Shown here in pieces: positions 1 to 8,384 of a stretch of 64,000 nucleotides of DNA; position 1 is the stretch's first letter, and each line of letters starts with the position of its first letter. The notes under the pieces were generated by a model, which saw only the letters and a program-made list of their open reading frames with translations, did not search any database and was not told where the DNA came from. This DNA comes from CANLBN01 sp050633825 (GTDB lineage: Bacteria > Pseudomonadota > Gammaproteobacteria > Pseudomonadales > Cellvibrionaceae). The stretch spans positions 1 to 64,000 of the forward strand of contig JBOEHG010000007.1 in NCBI GenBank assembly GCA_050633825.1, read 5' to 3'. Made by a program: the position numbers and the translations under genes.

Positions 1-351
<351 letters not shown>

Positions 352-463
352 ATCCCCTCTTTGGGTTCTTTTCTCAGCTTGAGTACCCATTTGATCAGTT
401 TATATACCTTTATATAGCGTACTCTTCTTAAAGCTAAACACGCAAAGAAGTAAAAAATCTCAT

Positions 464-484
464 ACTTAAAGTAATACTTTAAGT
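464..484. repeat. 21-bp perfect inverted repeat upstream of the mra promoter
   Basis: Arms ACTTAAAGTA (464-473) and TACTTTAAGT (475-484) are perfect complements around one central base. No T tract follows, so it is not a standard terminator. It lies between the end of rnpB and the mra promoter, in a 433-bp gene-free stretch (352-784). It could be a dimeric regulator site or an RNA 3'-end hairpin. The sequence alone does not decide. Confidence 0.5.
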
Positions 485-606
485 GTTGCCTCTACTGCAC
501 TGTTTTGGATCACCTAATCGGATTTTCCTCTCTTCCCTTCGTTACACTTTTCATGGTTTTTGACGCAAGTTTCTGTTTTTTCAGCGCTTTTTCGCGACCA
601 CTTTCC

Positions 607-634
607 TTGACTTTGTTCTGTGGCGGCATATAGT
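607..634 (+). promoter_or_regulatory. Putative sigma-70 promoter of the mra/dcw cluster
   Basis: A TTGACT hexamer (607-612) and a TATAGT hexamer (629-634) are separated by 16 bp. Each differs from consensus at one base. Predicted start of transcription is near 641, giving a leader of about 145 nt before mraZ. The MraZ-type boxes begin immediately downstream, the arrangement described for the E. coli mra promoter. Confidence 0.65.
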
Positions 635-642
635 GTCAGAAT

Positions 643-688
643 GTGGTTAAAAGTGGGTTTTTGTGGTTCTTGGTGGTCAAAAGTGATT
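643..688 (+). promoter_or_regulatory. MraZ operator: 10-bp-phased GTGG boxes
   Basis: GTGGTT, GTGGGT, GTGGTT, GTGGTC and a weaker GTGATT start at 643, 653, 663, 673 and 683, exactly 10 bp apart. MraZ proteins are known to bind direct TGGGN-type repeats separated by five bases upstream of their own gene, so this is very likely the autoregulatory operator. Its place just after the predicted transcription start suggests repression by blocking initiation or early elongation. Confidence 0.75.
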
Positions 689-784
689 TAACGCGATCGC
701 AGTCCCCATGAAGTGGTTGTTTAACCCAGATTGAGATTTTCTCTTACATTTATTTAAAAAAAGAGGCAGTAATAGATTTTGAGT

Positions 785-1228
785 ATGTTTTATGGCAGTC
801 ATGCAATCAACATGGATGCGAAGGGTCGTATAGCGATCCCTGCTCGCGTGCGTGAGTTGTTGCAAGAGTGCTGTGAAGGTCATGTTGTATTGACTGCGCA
901 TACAGAAAACCGTTGTTTGCATTTATTTCCAGAGAATCAATGGCAAGAGATTTTACCTAAAATTGAGGCTTTGCCAACATTTAATAAGATATCACGACGT
1001 GCCAAATTATTGCTGATGGGGCATGCCAGTCCTTTGGAGCTTGATGGTAATGGTCGGGTTTTGGTTCCGCCAACCTTAAGAGAGTATGCCGGCCTAGAGA
1101 AAAAGCTGATGTTGGTTGGTCAGGGGAAAGGTTTGGAGCTATGGAGCGAAGAGAAGTTCGCTCATTATATTGATGCATCTGTCGATGATGAAGATATGCC
1201 GGAAGGCATGCAAACATTGGCCTTGTAG
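785..1228 (+). CDS. mraZ: Transcriptional regulator MraZ
   Basis: MraZ is a DNA-binding repressor of the division and cell-wall cluster. The protein has two AbrB-like SpoVT/MraZ repeats: residues about 5-50 with NMDAKGRIAIPARVREL and about 77-120 with ELDGNGRVLVPPTLREYA. Length (147 aa) is close to E. coli MraZ (152). The start at ATG 785 gives MFYGSHAIN, which aligns with the family's MFRG start. A TTG at 779 would add two residues and sits better with the GAGG at 763, so the exact start is slightly open. It is the first gene of the cluster and lies directly below its own operator repeats. Confidence 0.95.
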   Translation: MFYGSHAINMDAKGRIAIPARVRELLQECCEGHVVLTAHTENRCLHLFPENQWQEILPKIEALPTFNKISRRAKLLLMGHASPLELDGNGRVLVPPTLREYAGLEKKLMLVGQGKGLELWSEEKFAHYIDASVDDEDMPEGMQTLAL

Positions 1229-1243
1229 TTAGGCGCTTTCATT

Positions 1244-2182
1244 ATGAAACAAGAAGAAAGCGGCCATGTCACTGTTTTATTGCAGGAGGCAGTAGAAGCA
1301 TTAATTACAGATAGAAATGGTTTCTATGTGGATGGCACTTTTGGCCGGGGTGGCCACAGTAGTTTGATTTTAGGGGGGCTGTCCGAAGGTGGCCGCTTGC
1401 TTGCGATTGATAAAGATGAGCAAGCGGTTACCGTCGGCAGTTTACGTTTTTCTGATGAGCCTAGATTTGAAATTGTTCAGGGTTCATTTGCTCGCTTGAA
1501 GTCTTGGTTAAATGAGCGAGAGAAAATGGGCGAGGTGACAGGTCTGTTATTGGACCTTGGTGTTTCCTCTCCTCAGTTAGATCAGGCCGAAAGAGGTTTT
1601 AGTTTTTTACAGGACGGCCCGCTCGATATGCGAATGGATGATCAGTCGGGTCCGACAGCAGCGGATTGGGTTAATGCTGCAAGCGAAGAAGAAATTGTTC
1701 GTGTTTTGAAAGAGTATGGCGAGGAACGTTTTGCTCGACGAATGGCAAGGGCTATTTTACGCGAACGTACAGAAGAGCCTATAGAAACAACGGCCAGATT
1801 GGCAAAAATTATTGCTGAAGCCAATCCAGCTTGGCAAAAGGGAAAGCATCCTGCGACCCGCGCGTTTCAGGCGATCCGCATACATGTTAATAATGAGTTG
1901 CAAGAATTGGATGAGGTCTTGGAGCAGGCATTGGATATGTTGGCTATAGGTGGCCGATTGGTTGTGATTAGCTTCCACTCTTTGGAAGATAGGCGTGTTA
2001 AGCGATTTATTAATCATCATGAAAAGGGAGATGTATTGCCAATGGGAGTGCCAGTAACAGACGACCAATTAAATAAGCGTTTACGTCGGTTGTCGAAAGC
2101 AGTTAAAGCGGGGAAGGCTGAGTTAGAGCGAAACCCCCGGGCACGCAGTGCGGTTATGCGTGTCGCGGAAAAAATTGCATAA
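1244..2182 (+). CDS. rsmH: 16S rRNA (cytosine(1402)-N(4))-methyltransferase
   Basis: RsmH (MraW) uses S-adenosylmethionine to N4-methylate C1402 in the decoding centre of 16S rRNA. The protein opens with HVTVLLQEAVEAL and has the SAM-binding VDGTFGRGGHS segment at about 29-39. LLLDLGVSSPQLD, GPLDMRMD and the ISFHSLEDRRVK block near residue 243 follow, all family hallmarks. Length is 312 aa, as in E. coli (313). It lies 15 nt after mraZ and 15 nt before ftsL, consistent with one transcript. Confidence 0.97.
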   Translation: MKQEESGHVTVLLQEAVEALITDRNGFYVDGTFGRGGHSSLILGGLSEGGRLLAIDKDEQAVTVGSLRFSDEPRFEIVQGSFARLKSWLNEREKMGEVTGLLLDLGVSSPQLDQAERGFSFLQDGPLDMRMDDQSGPTAADWVNAASEEEIVRVLKEYGEERFARRMARAILRERTEEPIETTARLAKIIAEANPAWQKGKHPATRAFQAIRIHVNNELQELDEVLEQALDMLAIGGRLVVISFHSLEDRRVKRFINHHEKGDVLPMGVPVTDDQLNKRLRRLSKAVKAGKAELERNPRARSAVMRVAEKIA

Positions 2183-2200
2183 GAGCTGTTTGGAAGGGTG

Positions 2201-2524
2201 ATGAATAAACAAGGTGTGCGGAAGCATTTTCTTAGTGGCAGGGTGCTATTGCTTATTGCTACTTTGTGGTTGCTTGTTATCGCGTCGGCTTTGGCTGTTG
2301 TTTATGTTACCTATGATACGCGTGTTAAGTTTAATGAGCTTGAGACTTTGCGTCGAGAGCAAAGTCAATTGCAGGTTGTTTGGGGGCAGTATTTATTAGA
2401 AGAAAGTACTTGGGCTGCATACGGCAGGATTGAAAAATTAGCGGAAGATAAATTGTTAATGCAAGTCCCCAAAGCCGAAGACATTATTATGGTAATGCCA
2501 AAAGGGCGTTCAGATGAAGGCTAA
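2201..2524 (+). CDS. ftsL: Cell division protein FtsL
   Basis: FtsL is a short bitopic inner-membrane protein that forms a coiled coil with FtsB and links FtsQ to the FtsWI synthase at the septum. It has a basic cytoplasmic tail (about 1-15), one membrane segment (about 16-36, VLLLIATLWLLVIASALAVV) and a periplasmic coiled coil (about 45-85) with QLQVVWGQYLLEESTWAAYGRIE. The protein is poorly conserved overall, so position between rsmH and ftsI is important support. ATG 2201 follows GGAAGGG with short spacing; a GTG directly before it is possible. The end overlaps ftsI by 11 bp. FtsB is not in this window. Confidence 0.93.
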   Translation: MNKQGVRKHFLSGRVLLLIATLWLLVIASALAVVYVTYDTRVKFNELETLRREQSQLQVVWGQYLLEESTWAAYGRIEKLAEDKLLMQVPKAEDIIMVMPKGRSDEG

Positions 2525-4298
2525 TCCTAAGTCTGCAAAAATTGTTCGTTGGCGCTTTTATGGCGTTTTGTCGGCTCTCTTTGCCTTGCTGATTTCTCTC
2601 GTTTGGCACCTTGCTTCTATTCAGATACTGCCGAATGAATCCCAAGGTTATAAATTTTTACAGCATCAAGGTTTGGTGCGTACTCTTCGCTCTGAATCTA
2701 TTCCCGCCCTTAGAGGCGTTATCACCGATCGTCACGGAGAACCCTTAGCTGTTAGTACGCCGGTTGTTTCCTTGTGGGCTCATCCTAAAGAGTTGCAGTC
2801 GGATAAAGAAAATTTACCGGCTTTAGTTAAATCGTTGAATTTAACCCTAGGGGATTTAAAAGATAAGCTTCAGCGCTTTCGTGATAAAGAGTTTATGTAT
2901 TTGCGTCGTCATCTAACGCCGGCTGATGCAGAAAAAGTGTTGGCTTTACAGATACGCGGTGTTTATGCCCAGCGAGAGTACAGACGTTTTTACCCTGCGG
3001 GGGAGGTTGCCGCGCATCTGGTGGGCTTTACTAATATTGATGATTCCGGTCAAGAAGGTTTAGAGCTTGCTTATGATCAATGGTTGACTGGCGAGAATGG
3101 CAAAAAGCAAGTGTTGAAAGATTTGCGAGGCCGAGTATTTAAAGACGTTAATTTGATTTCAGCCGCTAAGGCAGGAAAAGATATCGCCTTAAGTATTGAT
3201 TTGCGCTTGCAATATTTGGCTTATAAAGAATTGAAAGAGGCTGTTAAGGCGCACCGAGCAAAGTCTGGCTCGGTTGTATTGTTGGATGCGAAAACGGGTG
3301 AAGTGTTGGCTATGGCTAATCAACCTTCATATAACCCCAATGATCGTCGAGGAATTAAGGCTAGCATGTTAAGAAATCGTGCTATGACAGATCAGTTTGA
3401 ACCGGGCTCAACAATGAAGCCCTTAACTGTTATGGCTGCATTAGAAACGGGGCGCTTCAAGCCATCAACACAAATAGATACTCACCCCGGTCACCTGCGG
3501 GTAGGAAGAAAGACACTCTTAGATCCTGTCAATTACGGTGTAATGGATGTTGCTAAAATTTTACAAAAATCAAGTCAAGTGGGTTTGACCAAAATTAGTT
3601 TGGGCCTTGAAGGTGAGACGATTCGGGATATGTTTTTTCGTGCTGGCTTAGGTCAGGATACCGGCACAGGTTTTCCCGGAGAATCAACGGGTTTGCTTCC
3701 TAATTATGCTAAATGGCAGCCAATTGTTCAGGCTAACTTTTCATTTGGTTATGGGGTTTCGTTGACAGCTTTACAGTTGGCTCAAGCTTATAGTGTGATT
3801 GCTAATGATGGCGTTAAAAAACCAGTGTCGCTACTAAAGCTAGCTGGCGCGCAACAGAGCGACGTTGTTGTGAGCCCTGGGATCGCGAAACAAGTTGCCA
3901 CTATGTTACAAAAAGTAGTTGAGCCTGGTGGTACTGGGACTCGAGCTAATATAGAAGCGTATCAGGTAGCGGGTAAAACGGGAACTATTCATAAAGTAGG
4001 GCGCCAGGGTTACGCTGATGATCGCTACTTATCTCTATTTGCCGGGTTCGCTCCGGCTAGTGATCCTCGCCTAATTGCCGTGGTTGCGATTAATGAACCT
4101 AGTAGTGGTCAGTATTTTGGGGGTGAAGTGGCTGCGCCGGTTTTTTCGGCATTGGTTGAGCGTGGTTTGCGTTTAATGCAGGTGCCTCCAGTGACAGCCT
4201 CGCAATCGATTTCATCGCAACAGACTAAAGTTGTTAAAAAGGTTAAGCCTTCTGCTAAACCTTTGCAAAATACCCCAGTGCAGGAGCCAGTCACGTGA
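2514..4298 (+). CDS. ftsI: Peptidoglycan transpeptidase FtsI (PBP3)
   Basis: FtsI is the class B penicillin-binding protein that cross-links septal peptidoglycan with FtsW. There is one N-terminal membrane anchor (about 15-38), a dimerisation/pedestal domain (about 60-215) and a transpeptidase domain. The active-site SxxK is S299-T-M-K302 and the KTG is 488-490. The second motif, normally SxN, reads S353-S-Q355, so the Asn is replaced by Gln (codon CAA). Most relatives known to me, such as E. coli and P. aeruginosa PBP3, have SSN. The C-terminal tail after about 550 is basic and Pro-rich. It overlaps ftsL and touches murE through TGATG. Confidence 0.97.
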   Translation: MKANPKSAKIVRWRFYGVLSALFALLISLVWHLASIQILPNESQGYKFLQHQGLVRTLRSESIPALRGVITDRHGEPLAVSTPVVSLWAHPKELQSDKENLPALVKSLNLTLGDLKDKLQRFRDKEFMYLRRHLTPADAEKVLALQIRGVYAQREYRRFYPAGEVAAHLVGFTNIDDSGQEGLELAYDQWLTGENGKKQVLKDLRGRVFKDVNLISAAKAGKDIALSIDLRLQYLAYKELKEAVKAHRAKSGSVVLLDAKTGEVLAMANQPSYNPNDRRGIKASMLRNRAMTDQFEPGSTMKPLTVMAALETGRFKPSTQIDTHPGHLRVGRKTLLDPVNYGVMDVAKILQKSSQVGLTKISLGLEGETIRDMFFRAGLGQDTGTGFPGESTGLLPNYAKWQPIVQANFSFGYGVSLTALQLAQAYSVIANDGVKKPVSLLKLAGAQQSDVVVSPGIAKQVATMLQKVVEPGGTGTRANIEAYQVAGKTGTIHKVGRQGYADDRYLSLFAGFAPASDPRLIAVVAINEPSSGQYFGGEVAAPVFSALVERGLRLMQVPPVTASQSISSQQTKVVKKVKPSAKPLQNTPVQEPVT

Positions 4299-5851
4299 TG
4301 GCTTCTAACAAAAAAACAGTGATAAAACGTTTAGGTGAATTATTGCCTGACAATGTTTTAACGGAAGCATTCGCAAATATAGTTGTGTCCGGTTTGACCA
4401 TTGATAGTAGATCTGTAAAAGATGGTTATGTCTTTGTTGCTATGCAAGGCGTACAGGTGCATGGCCGACAATTTGTAGAGCAAGCCATTAACAATGGTGC
4501 CGTTGCTATCTTGATTGACGCTTCCGATGAGCCGGTAGAAGCGTCGATTCCAGTGATTACAGTCGCTAATCTGGAGATGTATTTGAGTCAGATGGCAAGC
4601 TATTTTTATGGGAACCCCTCTACAAAAATTCCTGTTGTTGGTATTACAGGAACGAATGGTAAAACAACATGCTCTCAATTATTGGCGCAATGTTTGGCTC
4701 ATTTGAAAGTCCCTTGCGGTGTTATGGGAACTTTAGGTTATGGTTTGTTTAAGTCTTCTGTTGACAATATTGCTGAAAACTTGCAATCAACGGGTATGAC
4801 TACAGCGGATGCTATTCGCACCCAATCTATTTGTGCAGAGTTGGTTGATAGTGGCGCTCAGTATATGGTAATGGAAGTTTCTTCCCATGGTTTGTGCCAA
4901 CATAGAGTGGCTGCAATTGATATTGATACAGCCGTATTTACCAATTTGTCTCATGACCATTTAGATTATCATGGCAACATGCTTGAGTATGGTCAGGCAA
5001 AATCACGTTTGTTTTCTATGGCTTCTGTATCTAATGCAATAATTAATCAAGATGATGATTATGCTGAAATATTAATCGAGACCATTCCTGATAATGTTAA
5101 GGTCATTACTTACAGTTTGTCTGATGCGGAATCAAATGTTGAGCGTTCTGAAAATCATTTCTCTTTATCAAGTATTACCATGGGCGAACAAGGCATGGAG
5201 GCAACATTAGTTGTCGACCAACATTCTTTCCCAATAAAAACTCCTTTAATTGGTCAGTTTAATTTAAGTAATTTATTGGCAGTGGTGTCTACTCTTACAG
5301 TTTACGATATTGCTATAAACGATATTGTTAGTGCTATCGCCACGCTCAAATCTGTTCCTGGTCGAATGGAGTTGATCCCCAACCAATTAGGTTTGCGCGT
5401 TGTTGTTGATTTTGCACATACTCCTGATGCGTTAAAGAGTGCATTGTTAGCGCTATCACCTCATAAAAAAGGCAAAGTATGGTGTGTGTTTGGCTGCGGT
5501 GGTGATAGAGATCGAGAAAAACGCCCACAGATGGCGGCTATTGCTCAGCAGTTTTCCGATAAAGTTATTGTGACGAGTGACAATCCTCGTAATGAATCAC
5601 CGGTAACTATTTTTTCTGATATAGAAAAAGGGTTCGGGGGAAGTGTTGATCATCATGAAATTATTGCTGATCGGGCTAATGCGATTGAGTCAGCAATTGA
5701 GCAGGCGCAAAGTGGTGATATTGTCTTAATTGCAGGCAAAGGACATGAAGATTATCAGTTAATAGGTTCGCAACGCTTTCCTTTTAGTGATCAGCAACAA
5801 GCGCGTTTTAGTTTACGTTGCCGAGAATCGAGGGAGGCTCAATATGATTAA
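4298..5851 (+). CDS. murE: UDP-MurNAc-Ala-Glu:meso-diaminopimelate ligase MurE
   Basis: MurE adds the third residue of the peptidoglycan stem peptide in the cytoplasm. The Mur ligase P-loop TGTNGKTT lies near residue 118. The substrate-selecting DNPR motif (VTSDNPRNES, near 426) indicates meso-diaminopimelate rather than lysine. The FGCGGDRDREKRP segment and late GKGHEDYQ are typical. Start ATG 4298 overlaps the ftsI stop in TGATG and follows CAGGAG with 11-nt spacing; a GTG one codon earlier is less likely. About 517 aa, slightly longer than E. coli MurE (495). It overlaps murF by 8 bp. Confidence 0.97.
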   Translation: MASNKKTVIKRLGELLPDNVLTEAFANIVVSGLTIDSRSVKDGYVFVAMQGVQVHGRQFVEQAINNGAVAILIDASDEPVEASIPVITVANLEMYLSQMASYFYGNPSTKIPVVGITGTNGKTTCSQLLAQCLAHLKVPCGVMGTLGYGLFKSSVDNIAENLQSTGMTTADAIRTQSICAELVDSGAQYMVMEVSSHGLCQHRVAAIDIDTAVFTNLSHDHLDYHGNMLEYGQAKSRLFSMASVSNAIINQDDDYAEILIETIPDNVKVITYSLSDAESNVERSENHFSLSSITMGEQGMEATLVVDQHSFPIKTPLIGQFNLSNLLAVVSTLTVYDIAINDIVSAIATLKSVPGRMELIPNQLGLRVVVDFAHTPDALKSALLALSPHKKGKVWCVFGCGGDRDREKRPQMAAIAQQFSDKVIVTSDNPRNESPVTIFSDIEKGFGGSVDHHEIIADRANAIESAIEQAQSGDIVLIAGKGHEDYQLIGSQRFPFSDQQQARFSLRCRESREAQYD

Positions 5852-7307
5852 GCCTCTACTTTTGGCAACCTTATGTGATCAGTTTGGCGGCAAAGTGGCT
5901 GGGCCAGATACTCCTTTTTATTCTTACAGTACCGATACTCGAAGTGTTTCTTTGGGCGATCTTTTTGTTGCTTTAAAAGGAGAAACATTTGACGCTCATG
6001 ATTATTTGTCGCAAGCCATAGAGGGTGGTGCAAAAGGTTTAGTGGTCAATAAATCCTGTCAACAGGACTTTACTCGTTATCCTGATTTATCGGTCTGGTT
6101 TGTAGATGATACGACAAGAGCCTTAGGTTATATCGCTCAATATGAGCGAAACTGTTTCGATAAATCGCTGATTGCTATTACCGGCAGCAGTGGTAAAACA
6201 ACAGTAAAAGGTATGTTGTTTTCTATATTTTCTGCTTATGTAGGTAAAGATGCTGTCTTTGCGACTAAAGGTAATTTGAATAATCATTTTGGGGTTCCAT
6301 TTTCCTTATTGGAATTGTCTCGTAAACATCAATATGCCGTGATTGAAATGGGAGCGAGTGCAGTAGGTGAAATTGCCTATCTGACTGAGATAGCAAAACC
6401 AGATGTGGCGCTAGTGAATAATGTGATGGCTGCGCATGTGGAAGGCTTTGGTTCCATTGATGCTATTGCTGACGCAAAAGGAGAAATTTATAACGGTTTA
6501 TCTGACAATGGTGTGGCAGTTATTAATGTTGACGATGTTTATGCGGATCAGTGGCTTCAACAAAATAATGCACGATCAGTTATTGGTTTCTCTGTATCTG
6601 AGAAATCAATAGCTGAGAAACCAGTAACTGGGAAAACAACAGAGGAGAACCTCGTTAATATTGATGTTGTTCGGGCTAAAAATATTTCCTTACTGAAAAA
6701 TGGCTGTTGCTCATTTTGCCTCGGGTATAAGGGGCAGGCAGTGGTTGTTAAATTGTCTGTATTGGGCAAGCACAATGTTGCTAACGCAGCCGCAGCTGCA
6801 GCTTGTGCGTTAGCACTTGGCCTTGACATTGAAATTATCAAAAAAGGCTTAGAAGTTTTCTCTGGAGAATCTGGGCGACTTCAAATATTTGACGCTTATA
6901 ACGACTGCACTTTGATTGATGATACTTACAATGCGAACCCCGGGTCAGTAAAGGCTGCAATCGATGTGCTGTCAGAGATGCGATCCAATAAAATTTTGAT
7001 TTTAGGGGATATGGCTGAGTTAGGACAAGATGAAAATATAGCGCATGCAGATATAGGTCGCTATGCGTCAAATAAAAAAATTAACCGATTATTTACTGTA
7101 GGAGAAAAAAGTATTTTTGCGCAAAAGGCATTTGGTGAAAATGCTACTCATTTTGAATCTATGGAAAAATTGATAAATTATTTATCAGAGCATACTCCTG
7201 TTGATTCTGCTGTTTTAGTAAAAGGTTCGCGAAGTGCGCGGATGGAAAGAGTCGTTCATGCAATAAAAAGATGTGGAGATAATAATAATGCTAGTTTGGC
7301 TTGCTGA
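5844..7307 (+). CDS. murF: UDP-MurNAc-tripeptide:D-Ala-D-Ala ligase MurF
   Basis: MurF completes the UDP-MurNAc-pentapeptide by adding D-Ala-D-Ala. The P-loop TGSSGKTT is at 113-120. NHFGVPFSLL, EMGASAVGEIAYL and DDTYNANPGSVKAAI are family blocks. Start ATG 5844 is chosen because GGGAGG lies at 5832-5837 and because upstream codons are murE sequence in another frame; the two genes overlap by 8 bp. Oddity: residues 253-267 are encoded by three degenerate 15-bp tandem repeats (EKSIA, EKPVT, GKTTE), a probable local expansion in a loop. It overlaps mraY by 20 bp. Confidence 0.97.
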   Translation: MIKPLLLATLCDQFGGKVAGPDTPFYSYSTDTRSVSLGDLFVALKGETFDAHDYLSQAIEGGAKGLVVNKSCQQDFTRYPDLSVWFVDDTTRALGYIAQYERNCFDKSLIAITGSSGKTTVKGMLFSIFSAYVGKDAVFATKGNLNNHFGVPFSLLELSRKHQYAVIEMGASAVGEIAYLTEIAKPDVALVNNVMAAHVEGFGSIDAIADAKGEIYNGLSDNGVAVINVDDVYADQWLQQNNARSVIGFSVSEKSIAEKPVTGKTTEENLVNIDVVRAKNISLLKNGCCSFCLGYKGQAVVVKLSVLGKHNVANAAAAAACALALGLDIEIIKKGLEVFSGESGRLQIFDAYNDCTLIDDTYNANPGSVKAAIDVLSEMRSNKILILGDMAELGQDENIAHADIGRYASNKKINRLFTVGEKSIFAQKAFGENATHFESMEKLINYLSEHTPVDSAVLVKGSRSARMERVVHAIKRCGDNNNASLAC

Positions 7308-8370
7308 ATACCTTGAACAATTTTATGGCGGCTTTGCCGTTTTCCAATACCTGACTTTTCGCGGTATTTTAGGTGTATTAACGGCTTTAGGGATTTCGTT
7401 ATTATTGGGCCCGTGGATGATTAGACGCTTAAATATTTTACAAATAGGGCAGTCTGTTCGGGACGATGGGCCTGAATCTCATTTGTCTAAGTCAGGCACC
7501 CCTACGATGGGCGGAACCTTAATTTTAGCGGCAATATTTATCAGCAGCTTGATGTGGTCCGACCTTTCTAATCGATATGTGTGGGTTGTTTTAATTGTAA
7601 CGACCGTTTTTGGTGCGGTTGGGTTTGTTGATGACTATCGCAAAGTGGTAGAGAAAAATTCACGGGGGCTGCCTGCTAAGTGGAAGTATTTTTGGCAATC
7701 TATTGCTGGTTTAGGTGCGGCTATTTATCTTTATTCCTATTCAGTACTGCCAGCTGAAACACAATTAATTATCCCATTTTTTAAAAATGTAATGATTGAT
7801 TTAGGTTTGTTTTATGTTGTGTTGACTTATTGCGTTATTGTCGGTGCCAGTAATGCAGTTAACTTGACCGATGGCTTGGATGGTTTGGCCATTATGCCTA
7901 CGGTTCTTGTGGGTGGTGCCTTAGGTGTGATTGCCTACCTTGCCGGTAACGTTACCTTTTCAACTTATTTGCAAATCCCATATATTCCCGGTGCGGGAGA
8001 GCTTATCGTTTTTTGTACCGCCTTAGGTGGCGCTGGTTTAGGCTTTTTATGGTTCAACACCTATCCAGCGCAGGTGTTTATGGGGGATGTGGGTGCATTA
8101 GCTTTAGGTGCGGCTTTGGGTGTGATAGCGGTTATCGTTCGTCATGAAATTGTATTTTTCATTATGGGCGGGGTTTTCGTCATGGAGACCTTATCAGTGA
8201 TGATACAGGTTGCTTCATTCAAGTTGACTGGCAAACGAATTTTTCGCATGGCACCCATACATCACCATTTTGAATTGAAAGGTTGGCCAGAACCGAGAGT
8301 TATTGTTCGGTTTTGGATTATTACGGTGATGCTAGTGTTGTTTGGTTTAGCAACGCTTAAATTAAGGTAA
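7288..8370 (+). CDS. mraY: Phospho-MurNAc-pentapeptide transferase MraY
   Basis: MraY transfers phospho-MurNAc-pentapeptide from UDP to undecaprenyl phosphate, making lipid I at the inner membrane. Start ATG 7288 gives MLVWLAEYLEQ, which matches the E. coli N-terminus, and follows GGAG by 9 nt. Length is 360 aa, the same as E. coli. Hallmarks are GPESHLSKSGTPTMGG, the FVDDYRKV acidic pair near residue 113, NLTDGLDGLAIMP, FMGDVGALALG and the MAPIHHHFELKGWPE loop. About ten membrane segments. Confidence 0.98.
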   Translation: MLVWLAEYLEQFYGGFAVFQYLTFRGILGVLTALGISLLLGPWMIRRLNILQIGQSVRDDGPESHLSKSGTPTMGGTLILAAIFISSLMWSDLSNRYVWVVLIVTTVFGAVGFVDDYRKVVEKNSRGLPAKWKYFWQSIAGLGAAIYLYSYSVLPAETQLIIPFFKNVMIDLGLFYVVLTYCVIVGASNAVNLTDGLDGLAIMPTVLVGGALGVIAYLAGNVTFSTYLQIPYIPGAGELIVFCTALGGAGLGFLWFNTYPAQVFMGDVGALALGAALGVIAVIVRHEIVFFIMGGVFVMETLSVMIQVASFKLTGKRIFRMAPIHHHFELKGWPEPRVIVRFWIITVMLVLFGLATLKLR

Positions 8371-8384
8371 GTCGGTAAAGGTAT

